DNA from: an uncultured Alphaproteobacteria bacterium
GTDB taxonomy: Bacteria; Pseudomonadota; Alphaproteobacteria; Rs-D84
Assembly (NCBI GenBank): GCA_944390125.1
Contig: CALXOX010000002.1
Coordinates: 62,001-126,000, forward strand
Length of the DNA: 64,000 nucleotides
Direction: 5' to 3'
A program made the translations under genes and the position numbers. Every line of letters begins with the position of its first letter. Within the stretch, counting starts at the first letter, position 1. The notes beneath the pieces are model-generated. The model had not been told where the DNA came from and ran no database searches. It saw nothing but the letters and a program-made list of their open reading frames with translations. Of this stretch, positions 43,973-52,796 are shown in pieces.

Positions 43973-43981
43973 TATTCTAAT

Positions 43982-44284
43982 ATGGCGGACGAAAAAATAA
44001 CTTATGATATCTTTCCGAACGGTCAGGGTTTTTATGCGAATTGTGATGGGCATCATATTGGTGAAATTACCTTCGTTCGTGTTGGTGGTAATAAAATAAT
44101 TATAGATCATACAAGGGTTTCTGAAAAATATAGAAACGGACAAATAGGCTTAAATTTGGTTCGTTGTGCTGCTGATTTCGCAAGAAAGAAAAATTGCAAG
44201 GTTATTCCGATGTGTCCTTTTGCAACTGCAATGTTTAGTAGATATCCTGAATTTGATGATGTACGCTTTTTGCATACGCGCTAA
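43982..44284 (+). CDS. Short GNAT-like acetyltransferase (YjdJ/NATD1 type)
   Basis: The 100-residue protein matches the minimal GCN5-like fold. The strands are GEITFVRVGGNKIIIDHTRV, then the acetyl-CoA-binding segment SEKYRNGQIGLNLVR with the helix after it, then CKVIPMCPFA, a typical YjdJ-family end. The substrate is unknown. Its ribosome-binding site lies in a hairpin. It sits between ldh and a membrane spermidine-synthase-like gene. Confidence 0.82.
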   Translation: MADEKITYDIFPNGQGFYANCDGHHIGEITFVRVGGNKIIIDHTRVSEKYRNGQIGLNLVRCAADFARKKNCKVIPMCPFATAMFSRYPEFDDVRFLHTR

Positions 44285-44349
44285 AGTTTTTTCCTGCTTG
44301 AATGAAAAAAATTTTTTTACTAGCATTTGCCTTATAGCAGGGGGAAAGG

Positions 44350-45741
44350 ATGTCCAAAAAATTACGTATTTGGTTGATATTTTTAATTTTCTTGAACGGT
44401 TATGTAAGTTTATCTTTTGAATTGGTTGTGTTGCGTCAACTATCGTTTTGGGTTGGTTCCAATGCGGTAATTACTAGTATAATAATGGGAACGTTCTTAG
44501 GTTTTATGTCTCTTGGATATTTTCTTGGTTCTTCAGAAAAAATTCATCATAAAAACATAAGAAATATTTTGGGAATTAGTTTTATTATAATTGCACTATT
44601 TGCATGTTTGGCTTCCAGCTTCCCGCTGGTTACAGATTATTTTGTACAACTGTATCGCTGGGGAATTACATCAAGTGTCTTGCAAACATTTATTTTTTCT
44701 TTCGTGTTGTTGTCTATTGGGCCATTTCTATTTGGCTTTAATACCACATTGCTATCAAGATGCTTGCACAAGTATAACACGAATTATACGGGAAATATTA
44801 TGGCGTGGGATACAATTGGTTCAGTATTAGGGTCGTTATTGACAACGTTGTTTTTAATGCCTTTTATTGGTGTGAATTATACCGTTATTTTGATTGTTTG
44901 TTTGTCGATATTTGCAGCAATAATAACTAGGCCAAAATGGTGGGTTGCTTTATTATGCTTGTGCATAATTATCCCAACCATTTGGTTGAACAGTAATTAT
45001 ATGCAAAAAAGTCGTTTTGGTATCATAGTGAATAATGCGAATTCAACGATATCTGTTTCTAAATATCCCGATAACACGCGGATATTGAATATGAACGGAT
45101 TGCCAATGTCTGTATATAATCCATCCAGTGGTGAAACAGCAGAGTATATAACTTATTTTAATGACCATTTTATCTATACTTTGCCGCGAGATAAAACGTA
45201 TAAAATTTTGGTCTTGGGTGCAGGTGGATTTACCGCAGGATTGAATGATTATCATAACGAATATACGTTTGTTGATATAGAACACACCTTAAAAGATATA
45301 TCAGAGAAATATTTTCTTGGACATACACTGACATCAAATAAGAAATTCGTTGTTCAAGATGCCAGTCAGTATCTGAAAAATAGTACTGAAAAGTATGATA
45401 TAATTTTACTAGACGTGTACTCAAATTCTTTTCAAATACCAGAAGGTTTTATCACAGCTGAGTTTATGCAGCGTGTAAAATCGCGCGTTGCAGAAAATGG
45501 CGTATTAGTAATGAATATTATCGCCAGTCAGACATTTAATGACAATTATTCGCAGGTATTTGATAATACATTCCATACTGTATTTACCAATAATACCCAG
45601 CGTCAGGTTATTGGTAATTTAAGTCCATGGTCAGAGAATGACGTTTCAAATATTTTGTACGTGTGGTATAACCGTGATAATGACGGCAGAATTTATACAA
45701 TAAATAAAACACCCGTAATTTATGATAGATATGTAAAATAA
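44350..45741 (+). CDS. Membrane protein with spermidine synthase-like C-terminal domain
   Basis: The 463-residue protein has about seven or eight N-terminal helices (residues 5-225) and a cytoplasmic methyltransferase-like/polyamine-synthase domain. That domain includes ILVLGAGGFTAGL and the acidic VDIEH, then DASQYLKN and DIILLDVYSN. This is the fused integral-membrane spermidine-synthase-like family, often of uncertain substrate. No speD or other polyamine gene is seen near it. The ribosome-binding site is GGGGGAAAGG. Confidence 0.8.
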   Translation: MSKKLRIWLIFLIFLNGYVSLSFELVVLRQLSFWVGSNAVITSIIMGTFLGFMSLGYFLGSSEKIHHKNIRNILGISFIIIALFACLASSFPLVTDYFVQLYRWGITSSVLQTFIFSFVLLSIGPFLFGFNTTLLSRCLHKYNTNYTGNIMAWDTIGSVLGSLLTTLFLMPFIGVNYTVILIVCLSIFAAIITRPKWWVALLCLCIIIPTIWLNSNYMQKSRFGIIVNNANSTISVSKYPDNTRILNMNGLPMSVYNPSSGETAEYITYFNDHFIYTLPRDKTYKILVLGAGGFTAGLNDYHNEYTFVDIEHTLKDISEKYFLGHTLTSNKKFVVQDASQYLKNSTEKYDIILLDVYSNSFQIPEGFITAEFMQRVKSRVAENGVLVMNIIASQTFNDNYSQVFDNTFHTVFTNNTQRQVIGNLSPWSENDVSNILYVWYNRDNDGRIYTINKTPVIYDRYVK

Positions 45742-45767
45742 AAACGGGGATTTTCCCCGTTTTTTTA
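45738..45767. terminator. Bidirectional terminator
   Basis: The stem AAAACGGGGA/TCCCCGTTTT with a short T loop is flanked by A and T tracts between convergent genes. Confidence 0.85.
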
Positions 45768-46352
45768 TTTGTTTAGATTAGATAATACGAAATCCCAATT
45801 TACCAAATGTGTTAAAAAAGCATCCACAAAATCTGCGCGACGATTTTGATAGTCCAGATAATAAGCGTGTTCCCATACATCTATTGCAAGTAAAGGGATT
45901 AAATCGTGCGCAATAGGAGTATCTGCATTTGCAGTAGTTGTTATTTTTATAACGTCCCCATCTTGAACCAGCCAAGCCCAACCGCTGCCGAATACTCCTG
46001 TTGCAGCATTTTTTATTTCTGATATAAAATTGTCTGCGCCGCCAAAATATTTTGTAATTTCATCTGGGGCTTTACCTCCGCCGTTTTGTTTCATTCCCTT
46101 GAAAAAGAAGTCATGATTAAATACTTGTGCAGCATTATTAAAAATTTTTTTTGCATTTGGGTCTGTTACTGATTTTTTAATTATTTCATATAAAGGCATA
46201 GCTTCATATTCAGTACCAACCGTTAAGTCATTCAGATTTTTTATATATGTTGCCAAATGTTTCCCATGATGGCATTGTAATGTTTCAGCGGACATATATG
46301 GCAACAAATCGTTTTCTGAAAATTGTAGTGGAAATTGTGTAAGAGAAAACAT
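45765..46352 (-). CDS. sodB: Superoxide dismutase, Fe/Mn family
   Basis: The enzyme removes superoxide. The metal ligands are visible: His in CHHGKHLATYI, His in VFNHDFFF, and Asp and His in DVWEHAYYLDYQN. The protein (195 residues) is of the expected length. The second of two ATGs (46352) has AAGGAG at proper spacing, while the first (46358) touches it. FNHDFFF is a variation on the common WNHTFYW. Fe seems more likely than Mn, but the metal is not fixed by these residues. Confidence 0.93.
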   Translation of the reverse strand: MFSLTQFPLQFSENDLLPYMSAETLQCHHGKHLATYIKNLNDLTVGTEYEAMPLYEIIKKSVTDPNAKKIFNNAAQVFNHDFFFKGMKQNGGGKAPDEITKYFGGADNFISEIKNAATGVFGSGWAWLVQDGDVIKITTTANADTPIAHDLIPLLAIDVWEHAYYLDYQNRRADFVDAFLTHLVNWDFVLSNLNK

Positions 46353-46446
46353 TTTCATCTCCTTTGCTTTTTATTTCTTAAGAATTTTGCACCATAAGAC
46401 GAAAAAAACAACAGAAAAAAATTCCATTTGTTTTGATAAAAATGGC

Positions 46447-46475
46447 TTGCGCCATAGCGAACAGATTTTTATAAT
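46447..46475 (+). promoter_or_regulatory. Promoter of the CPHC protein gene
   Basis: TTGCGC (46447-46452), exactly 17 bases, then TATAAT (46470-46475). The start codon is 25 bases downstream, after AAAGGAG. Confidence 0.65.
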
Positions 46476-46499
46476 CCAAATCAAGATAAAGGAGAAAAT

Positions 46500-47093
46500 A
46501 TGAAAAAATTGTCAGTTCTTTCCGCTTTGTTCGGATTTTTGTTTTTGGGTACTGCAAGTGCGGCGGACATTACTATGTACTATTCACCAACCTGCCCGCA
46601 CTGTCACCATGCGCGCGAATTTTTTGTGAATAATATGGTATACGAATACCCAAATTTGCGTATTGTTCAGATAAATGTTATGGACCAGTCTAATTTACCT
46701 GCGTTCCAAGAAGCATTGAAAAAGTGCGAATACGATAATGGTGGTGTACCTGTAATTGTAGTTGGAGACAAGTGTTTCCAGGGCTATGCAGATTTTATGC
46801 AACAAGATTTGCGTGATGCTGTGGAAATTGACTTATCAGATGCGGATAAAAAGACAGCAGCAGAGAATAAGAAGGCGTTAGAAGCTAATCCAGAAGATTT
46901 TCGTGCCAAGCATGCTGAACGTCAAAAGGCAATAACTGAATATAACGCTGCTGCTGAAGCCGCAGCCAAAAAAATTGCTGCTGAAAAAAAAAGTAACGAA
47001 AGTTCTTCTTCAATATATTTTTATGTATTGCTGATAGTTTTAGTAGCGGCTTTAGGTTTCGTTTTGGTTAAAAAAGATAAAAGTAAGAAGTAA
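46500..47093 (+). CDS. Exported thioredoxin-like protein with CPHC motif and C-terminal anchor
   Basis: A signal peptide ending in ASA is followed by a glutaredoxin/thioredoxin-like domain, ITMYYSPTCPHCHHARE. The CPHC active site is that of DsbA-type oxidases. The cis-Pro appears in GGVPVIVVGD. A charged Lys/Ala/Glu-rich helical linker leads to a C-terminal helix at about residues 170-190, so the redox domain is tethered in the periplasm. A role in disulfide chemistry is likely. The cvpA-like gene follows after 31 bases. Confidence 0.8.
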   Translation: MKKLSVLSALFGFLFLGTASAADITMYYSPTCPHCHHAREFFVNNMVYEYPNLRIVQINVMDQSNLPAFQEALKKCEYDNGGVPVIVVGDKCFQGYADFMQQDLRDAVEIDLSDADKKTAAENKKALEANPEDFRAKHAERQKAITEYNAAAEAAAKKIAAEKKSNESSSSIYFYVLLIVLVAALGFVLVKKDKSKK

Positions 47094-47124
47094 ATTTTGA
47101 ATTTGAAAAACTTGGGATATGCTG

Positions 47125-47952
47125 ATGCTAGATTTAACTACTTTAGATTACATTTATGTGGGTGTCATAGTGGCATCCACTATCTGGGCCAGCATTCGGG
47201 GAGGAATATTTGAAACGGTTGCAACATTGTCGTGGGTAATCGCGGCATTTGCAGCCCGTTTTATTTCGCCTTGGCTGGATAAGTTATTACAAAGTTGGTT
47301 TGATTTATCAGCTTCAACTGTTGGAACTCTTGTTGCTTCGTATTTTATAGTATTCTTTGTAATATTGATGTTGGTCGGTTTTTTCAACCAGCGCTTACGT
47401 GAGAGAATACAAAACAGCATAATGAAGGTGACAGACCGTACGTTGGGAATTATCTTTGGCATAATTCGTGGTATTGTAGTTATGGGGTTAGTTTATTGGT
47501 GTGCGCTGTGGTATTATTCAGATGCGCCAAGGCCTGCACCATGGGTTGAAAATGCACGTACGCGCCCGATAATGCAGTTGACTGCGGTAAAACTGGACGA
47601 GTGGTTCTTTCCGGGGGACGGCAGCAAATTACTAGCGCGAGATATGACGGGAACTCAGGCATCGCAGGAAATATTCAATAATTTGATAAATCCTGCTGTA
47701 CTGGATAAAAAAACATCTACAGAAGAAACGGCAGAAACAGGTGATGAGACTGGTTATAAATCATCCGAGCGCTCTGCACTGGAAAAACAGTTGTTGCAAA
47801 TAGAAAATGCGGCACGTGCCGAAGAAGAACGTGCTGCAGCAGAGGCAGAAGCGGCGGCTACTGCTGCTCGGGAAAACACTGCTGACGATGTTCAACCGGA
47901 AACTATAATGCCTGAATATGGCAGTGAAGAAGCCCCCGTGACATCTGATTAA
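47125..47952 (+). CDS. CvpA family inner-membrane protein
   Basis: Four helices with conserved polar residues (TTLDYIYVGVIVASTIWASI and RTLGIIFGIIRGIVV) match the colicin V production/CvpA family, whose function is not well defined. After about residue 165 there is a hydrophilic acidic tail (Glu/Ala-rich, coiled-coil-like) absent from shorter members. ATG at 47119 or 47125 is possible. The second leaves 7 bases to GGGA. Confidence 0.85.
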   Translation: MLDLTTLDYIYVGVIVASTIWASIRGGIFETVATLSWVIAAFAARFISPWLDKLLQSWFDLSASTVGTLVASYFIVFFVILMLVGFFNQRLRERIQNSIMKVTDRTLGIIFGIIRGIVVMGLVYWCALWYYSDAPRPAPWVENARTRPIMQLTAVKLDEWFFPGDGSKLLARDMTGTQASQEIFNNLINPAVLDKKTSTEETAETGDETGYKSSERSALEKQLLQIENAARAEEERAAAEAEAAATAARENTADDVQPETIMPEYGSEEAPVTSD

Positions 47953-47973
47953 GATATATTTTAAACACATTGA

Positions 47974-48001
47974 AACCCGTTGCTTTTGCAGCGGGTTTTT
48001 G
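47974..48001 (+). terminator. Terminator after the CvpA-family gene
   Basis: The stem AACCCGTTGC/GCAGCGGGTT with a TTTT loop is followed by a T run. Confidence 0.85.
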
Positions 48002-48057
48002 TTCCTACTGACATTATTGCCTGTTTTATCAAGAATTGTATAAAACAGGAGGAAGGT

Positions 48058-48810
48058 ATGAAAAAATCATTTTTAATATTTGGAATTGGTTTAATGGTTC
48101 CATTTGCATCTTTTGCGGATAGTGCTGTAAAAGGTGTAAACCCAGCAGATAATGTTACTAAAATGGAGTTACTGCCTAGTTTAAACGTGATAGATGCAGA
48201 AGGCAGTCCATCAGTAACTACATTGGGTCTAAAGTATGACAAAGAATTGTATAAGATTTTTGGTATAAATTTAGAACTGCCGCTGAGTCATTTTTCTGGC
48301 TATGGGATTTCTGATACCGGAATAGGGGATTTACGTGTTCGTGGTCGTGCCCAATATAGATTTGGCAGGAATGTTATTATTGGGGCCACAGAATTTGTTT
48401 TTCCGACTGCAACATCAGACACTTTAGGAACACGTCAATATACATTTGACCCCACATTGGCGTATGTTTATGCGTTTAGTCCAAATTTCTTTACAGCGTT
48501 GGTTGGTAAACAATTTATATCTTTATACAACTTGGACGAAAAGAAATATCAAGACACCAATCAGACGCAGATACGTATGCTAGCTGGATATTTATCTAAT
48601 AATGGTTGGTGGGCGGCAATTGATCCACAGGTTTGGATAAATAATGAAGATGGCAGAACAGAGTACTTGCTTGAAGGGGAATTAGGTACAATGTTGAATC
48701 GAACGACTGGTGTATGGACTAGAATAGGCAAGCGTATTGGTGGTGATTGGCACAGAAACGATTGGACGGTTTTGCTTGGTATCAGATTTATACCTGGTCA
48801 GCGTGAATAA
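48058..48810 (+). CDS. Predicted outer-membrane barrel protein, 250 aa
   Basis: The ATG at 48058 is preceded by the strong AGGAGGAAGG and begins a signal peptide ending in SFA. The rest alternates hydrophobic and polar residues as short strands (IGDLRVRGRAQYRFG, VIIGATEFVFPT). It resembles small transporter-like or MetA-pathway barrels, but I cannot name the family. The upstream extension to 47980 is rejected because it crosses the terminator. Confidence 0.7.
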   Translation: MKKSFLIFGIGLMVPFASFADSAVKGVNPADNVTKMELLPSLNVIDAEGSPSVTTLGLKYDKELYKIFGINLELPLSHFSGYGISDTGIGDLRVRGRAQYRFGRNVIIGATEFVFPTATSDTLGTRQYTFDPTLAYVYAFSPNFFTALVGKQFISLYNLDEKKYQDTNQTQIRMLAGYLSNNGWWAAIDPQVWINNEDGRTEYLLEGELGTMLNRTTGVWTRIGKRIGGDWHRNDWTVLLGIRFIPGQRE

Positions 48811-48834
48811 TATAAAATAAAAAAGGAGAGAGAA

Positions 48835-49362
48835 ATGTTTTTAAAAGCGAAAATTTGTTTAACAGTTGCGGCATTATACGAGATATTGATTGTAAGTTTA
48901 TTGCAAAGCCAGCGTTTTTGTGACGCAATGTTTGGTGTGTCATTTTGTGATGCAACAGTGTTTAAATATTTCATAATGTGCTTTGCGGTACCTATGGTGG
49001 CGTATTTGATAGTGATGTGGATAATGGAAATTATTGATAGTGTTCGTCATCGTCATACATTATTTTACAAAGCGACACACGCGATGAAGAATATTGCCGA
49101 GAACGTAAAAGATAAAGTTTCTGAAAATGTGTCTGCCGGAGATTTAGAAAAATTGATAACTGCGGCATTGATGGTCGGGTTAAAAAGGTATGCAGACAAA
49201 AGTCCGCATGCACGTAAAGTTTTGGATGAAATGAATAAGGTAGATGTTGATTATGATGAATATGAAGATGAAGAAGACGATGGGGATGATTATGAAGAAG
49301 AAAGTCGTTCATATAAACCGCAAAATAAAATGAGCAAGAAAAACAATAAGAAGAGAAAGTAA
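48835..49362 (+). CDS. Hypothetical inner-membrane protein with acidic and basic tail, 175 aa
   Basis: Two helices (residues 5-25 and 43-66) are followed by an amphipathic helix region (AMKNIAENVKDKVSENV). The tail is strongly acidic (DYDEYEDEEDDGDDYEEE) and then Lys-rich. The ribosome-binding site is AAAGGAGAGAG. It starts 24 bases after the barrel protein gene and may share its transcript. I do not recognise a family. Confidence 0.65.
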   Translation: MFLKAKICLTVAALYEILIVSLLQSQRFCDAMFGVSFCDATVFKYFIMCFAVPMVAYLIVMWIMEIIDSVRHRHTLFYKATHAMKNIAENVKDKVSENVSAGDLEKLITAALMVGLKRYADKSPHARKVLDEMNKVDVDYDEYEDEEDDGDDYEEESRSYKPQNKMSKKNNKKRK

Positions 49363-49378
49363 TAGGAAGGAATAAAAA

Positions 49379-49405
49379 GAGCAGCCGAAAGGCTGCTTTT
49401 TTTAT
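49379..49405 (+). terminator. Terminator before tRNA-Thr
   Basis: The stem AGCAGCC/GGCTGCT with a GAAA loop is followed by a T7 run. Confidence 0.85.
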
Positions 49406-49408
49406 TTC

Positions 49409-49484
49409 TGGTGCCAGTTGTCGGACTTGAACCAACGACCCTCTGATTACAAATCAGATGCTCTACCAGCTGAGCTAAACTGGC
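49409..49484 (-). tRNA. tRNA-Thr (anticodon UGU)
   Basis: On the minus strand the acceptor stem is GCCAGTT/AACTGGC, the D-arm is AGCTCAGCTGGTAGAGC, the anticodon loop is TTTGTAA and the T-arm contains GGTTCAAGTCC. CCA is encoded. Confidence 0.96.
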
Positions 49485-49551
49485 AATGTGCTTTACTATA
49501 CATTGTCTGTTTAATAATTTCAAGTTAAAAAATTCATAAAATGCTTGCATT

Positions 49552-50826
49552 ATGAAAATAACTGTAAAAAATATAGATACTATGACTAAATTACCTGAAT
49601 TATTAGCACCAGCTGGAACGCTGGATGCCTTTAAAACCGCCATTTTATATGGTGCTGATGCTATTTATGCTGGATTACCTGGTTTTTCTATGCGGGCGCG
49701 GGCAAAAATTACGACCGAAGAAGTAAAGCAAGGTATTGAACTAGCGCATGCTGCCGGTAAAAAAGTTTACTTGGCCTTTAATTTGTTCGCACATGAAAGA
49801 GATTTCGCGAATATGGGACGTGTTAGCGAGACGATTGATTATTTAAAGCCGGATGCTTTAATTATATCTGACCCAGGTGTTATGATGTGGGTTCGTGAAC
49901 ATAATCCAGATATGCCGATACATGTTTCTACTCAGACAAATATTTGTTCTGCAGAATCTGTAAAGTTCTGGCAAAGGGCTGGTGCGAAATTGTGCGTGCT
50001 AGCACGTGAAGTTTCTCACGATGAATTTAAAATAATTCGTGAAAAGTGTCCAGACGTAGGGTTGGAAATTTTTGTACATGGGGCAATGTGCATGAGTTAT
50101 TCTGGACGTTGTTTGTTGTCTAACTTTATTACGGGGCGACCTGCGAATCGTGGTGCATGTGCACAGTTATGTCGTTGGAAGTATGATGTGATATTGCGCG
50201 AGTGCGAATCAGGTATAGAAATGCCAATTGAAGAAGATGAGCGCGGTGCATATATCATGAATTCTAAAGACCTTTGTTTGATGCCACGGTTAAAAGAGGT
50301 AATTGAATCTAAGCCAGATTCATTGAAAATAGAGGGACGCAACCGCAGTGAATACTATGTCGGCAGTGTAGTACATGCGTATCGTGGTGCCCTGGATGCG
50401 TATGCAAAAGATCCGAATAACTTTGACCCAGCCCCATTTATGGACGAGTTAAATAGACTGGAAACACGTGGTTATACGACGGCATTTTTTGATGGTAATT
50501 TAGGTCCAGATGCACATAACTATGAAACGACGCGTTCAACGTCAGAATATCATGCAGCGGGTGTTATAACTTCGGTAGACGAAGAGAAGATAACATTAGA
50601 ATTGCGAAATGAAATCAAAGCCGGCGATGAGATAACTTTCGTTTTGCCAGGGATAGAAAAAGGTGTGGCAGTTGTACTACCGCAGATAATAAATGCAAAG
50701 AATGGCGATACTTTGCCAAAGATGTCTGCAGGGCAGCATAATAGTTTAGTCATACCGCGTTCGTGGGTAAAGACTGACAGTCTGGATAAATTTGAACCAT
50801 ATGTGCTGGCGTATAAGCACAAATAA
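49552..50826 (+). CDS. U32-family protein, TrhP (YegQ)-like
   Basis: Members of this family hydroxylate uridine 34 of tRNA (TrhP) or act on 23S rRNA (RlhA). The protein starts with PELLAPAGTLDAFKTAI and has YAGLPGFSMRARA. The U32 Cys cluster and signature are in HGAMCMSYSGRCLLSNF, with more cysteines at ANRGACAQLCRW. Iron-sulfur binding by these cysteines is known for the family. TrhP is the better match by the C-terminal domain (SLKIEGRNRSEYYV). The start may be the second ATG at 49582, and neither has a clear ribosome-binding site. Confidence 0.82.
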   Translation: MKITVKNIDTMTKLPELLAPAGTLDAFKTAILYGADAIYAGLPGFSMRARAKITTEEVKQGIELAHAAGKKVYLAFNLFAHERDFANMGRVSETIDYLKPDALIISDPGVMMWVREHNPDMPIHVSTQTNICSAESVKFWQRAGAKLCVLAREVSHDEFKIIREKCPDVGLEIFVHGAMCMSYSGRCLLSNFITGRPANRGACAQLCRWKYDVILRECESGIEMPIEEDERGAYIMNSKDLCLMPRLKEVIESKPDSLKIEGRNRSEYYVGSVVHAYRGALDAYAKDPNNFDPAPFMDELNRLETRGYTTAFFDGNLGPDAHNYETTRSTSEYHAAGVITSVDEEKITLELRNEIKAGDEITFVLPGIEKGVAVVLPQIINAKNGDTLPKMSAGQHNSLVIPRSWVKTDSLDKFEPYVLAYKHK

Positions 50827-50851
50827 AAAATCCCCAAACGGGGGATTTTTT
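50825..50851. terminator. Bidirectional terminator
   Basis: The stem AAAAAATCCCC/GGGGATTTTTT with an AAACG loop lies between convergent genes. Confidence 0.88.
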
Positions 50852-51398
50852 ATGCGGCCATACCGCTTTGTTTTTGTTTCATCTGCAACATAATCAACAT
50901 TTGCATTTTTTGTGCAGCGATTTTGAAAGCGTCTTGTTGTGCAGTTTGAGATTTGTTGTTTTTTTGTTCGGACAAATCATATATTTTCAACGTGGTGTTC
51001 AAAGAGTTCATAGCCGCGGTTACGTTTTGCGCTGTCTGTTGATTCCATTTTTGCTTTTGCTCAGGCGTTGGTTGCAATACATCATCGCGATGTTTATTCG
51101 TCATCATGACGTGGGCCCATTTAGTTTTGTGAGCGGCAAATATTTGACGTAAATATAATGCTGCTTGGTTGTTGGCGTTTTTGTTTTTTACAAATTGTTC
51201 TAATTGAGACAGTGCGGTAAACCAAGATTCACCAAGTGTCTTACCGCGCAACCAGTTTGCATAGGTTAGATTAAAGAATAGTTTGAAATAAGATTCAGAT
51301 ATTACTTTTTTGTCGGCGTCAGAAAGTTGTTTGTCTTGCGTTTTTGAATTTTCAACGCCTGAAATTATTTGCATGTTTTTATCAAAAGCGTCTGTCAT
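50850..51398 (-). CDS. Hypothetical Gln/Lys-rich protein, 182 aa
   Basis: The protein is cytoplasmic, with no signal or membrane helix, mostly helical and rich in Gln, Lys, Asn and Met, with a Met/Gln-rich end (KMQMLIMLQMKQKQ). The start ATG at 51398 has AAAGGGGGCG upstream. A family cannot be named. Phasin-like or scaffold roles are possible for such compositions, but nothing specific supports them. Confidence 0.6.
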   Translation of the reverse strand: MTDAFDKNMQIISGVENSKTQDKQLSDADKKVISESYFKLFFNLTYANWLRGKTLGESWFTALSQLEQFVKNKNANNQAALYLRQIFAAHKTKWAHVMMTNKHRDDVLQPTPEQKQKWNQQTAQNVTAAMNSLNTTLKIYDLSEQKNNKSQTAQQDAFKIAAQKMQMLIMLQMKQKQSGMAA

Positions 51399-51504
51399 AT
51401 GCGCCCCCTTTGGTTAGTAAAAGCCCACCACTTATACTAGTGTAGTGCAAGGAATATACTTTTCAAGGTTTTGTCAACAAGCAAAAAAGTTTTGACTTTA
51501 TTCT

Positions 51505-51616
51505 TATAATGTAGCACCCTATACAGCGGTCGTGTCGTAAACAACGTGCTATTGCCAATAATGGGTGGCGCGGATACGATCCCCGGTCTTGCCAATAATG
51601 GGGGCCGTGGCATTTC
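51505..51616 (+). promoter_or_regulatory. Promoter -10 and leader with twin identical-loop hairpins
   Basis: A TATAAT at 51505-51510 starts a leader of about 118 bases before the outer-membrane protein gene. The sequence TTGCCAATAATGGG occurs twice (51552-51565 and 51589-51602). Each copy is closed by matching bases into a short hairpin (GCCA...TGGC and GCC...GGC) whose loop shows AATAATGG. No good -35 was found, so the promoter may use an extended -10 or another activator. Confidence 0.45.
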
Positions 51617-51636
51617 ATCGAAACACAAGGAGTTAA

Positions 51637-52653
51637 ATGATGAAAAAAAGTTTAAAATTAGCAGTTGCAGCGTCAGTTTTGGCTACACCTGCGATGGCTG
51701 CTAATTTGGAAAACCCGTTGTACTTGCCAGAATCTGGTGATTTTTATTCAAAAACGGGTGCAGGTGTTATGTACAAAGTTACAGATGACACAGATGCAAA
51801 TAAATTAAAGGATCACGCTGGGGCAACAGAATTCCCAATTTGGCGTGTTACAGAAGATTTGGGCTATGGTATCACAGATAGTTTGGCTATTCGTGGTTCC
51901 TTTGCATATACTCAGGCGGATGATATTGACCGCAAGGGTTTAAATCATGGTCGTTTGGGCTTGATTTGGCGTCCAATTGAAACAGCAGATAATATCGTAT
52001 TGGATATCTACGCAGATGCTCACTTGGGTGGCGTAAACAAAATGCGTGGTTCTTATACATTAGCATCTGGTTTCAAATATGATAACTATTCCAACGGTCG
52101 TTGGGGTGCAGACGTCGGTATGCGTTTTGGTAAAACTTGGTCAAAATTGACAACAAGCGCATTCGTTGAAGTTTTGAAGACATTCGGCAGCGATAATAAC
52201 GTTATCGATGTTTCTGGTTTGTATGCACCAGTACCGGGTATGGGGTTAGTTCCTGTTTCTAGGTTGGGTATTCCAGACGAAATTTCTGTTGATTTGAAAT
52301 CAACAACAGAAATCAACTTTGGTTTGAATGCTTTCTATCAGTTGAATGATCGCTGGTCTTTCGGTGGCGGTTTCAAATACAATCACCATGCTGATAACGG
52401 TGTGAAGAGCTTGGCAACTGGTGTTACAAATCCAGCAGGTCAGCAATTTGCGGGTACACTGATTTCTCAGTTATCTGACATGAACGATGGATTTGATGAA
52501 TACATCGTATCTTTGTCTGTTGCAAATCAATTGACAGATACAGTTCAGGTTGCGTTGTATGGTGAATATACATTTGATACAGCGCATGCGAATTCTCAGA
52601 ACGGTTCTGACGTAAAGGCAGAATTGGGCGTTCGTTTGAACTTGCAGTTCTAA
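51637..52653 (+). CDS. Predicted major outer-membrane barrel protein, 338 aa
   Basis: A signal peptide (MMKKSLKLAVAASVLATPAMA) is followed by alternating strands over the whole length (TEFPIWRVTEDLGYGITDSL, SLAIRGSFAYTQ), ending in LRLNLQF with C-terminal Phe. Codon choice resembles that of ribosomal genes here, suggesting high expression. ATGs at 51637 and 51640 both fit the AAGGAG site. It may be a porin, but no family is identified. It is preceded by a structured leader and followed by a strong terminator. Confidence 0.75.
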   Translation: MMKKSLKLAVAASVLATPAMAANLENPLYLPESGDFYSKTGAGVMYKVTDDTDANKLKDHAGATEFPIWRVTEDLGYGITDSLAIRGSFAYTQADDIDRKGLNHGRLGLIWRPIETADNIVLDIYADAHLGGVNKMRGSYTLASGFKYDNYSNGRWGADVGMRFGKTWSKLTTSAFVEVLKTFGSDNNVIDVSGLYAPVPGMGLVPVSRLGIPDEISVDLKSTTEINFGLNAFYQLNDRWSFGGGFKYNHHADNGVKSLATGVTNPAGQQFAGTLISQLSDMNDGFDEYIVSLSVANQLTDTVQVALYGEYTFDTAHANSQNGSDVKAELGVRLNLQF

Positions 52654-52690
52654 GCATAAAAAAAGTAAATTTAACATATATTGGACACAT

Positions 52691-52718
52691 ACCCCACCGA
52701 TTGGTGGGGTAATTTTTT
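52691..52718 (+). terminator. Terminator of the outer-membrane protein gene
   Basis: The stem ACCCCACC/GGTGGGGT with a GATT loop is followed by AATTTTTT. Confidence 0.9.
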
Positions 52719-52796
52719 GGTTGTGGCGATTTTACTAAATACTTTTATAAAAGCCTTTTTTGTGATATAATAACCAAAAAGGAAAATGGAAAGGCA

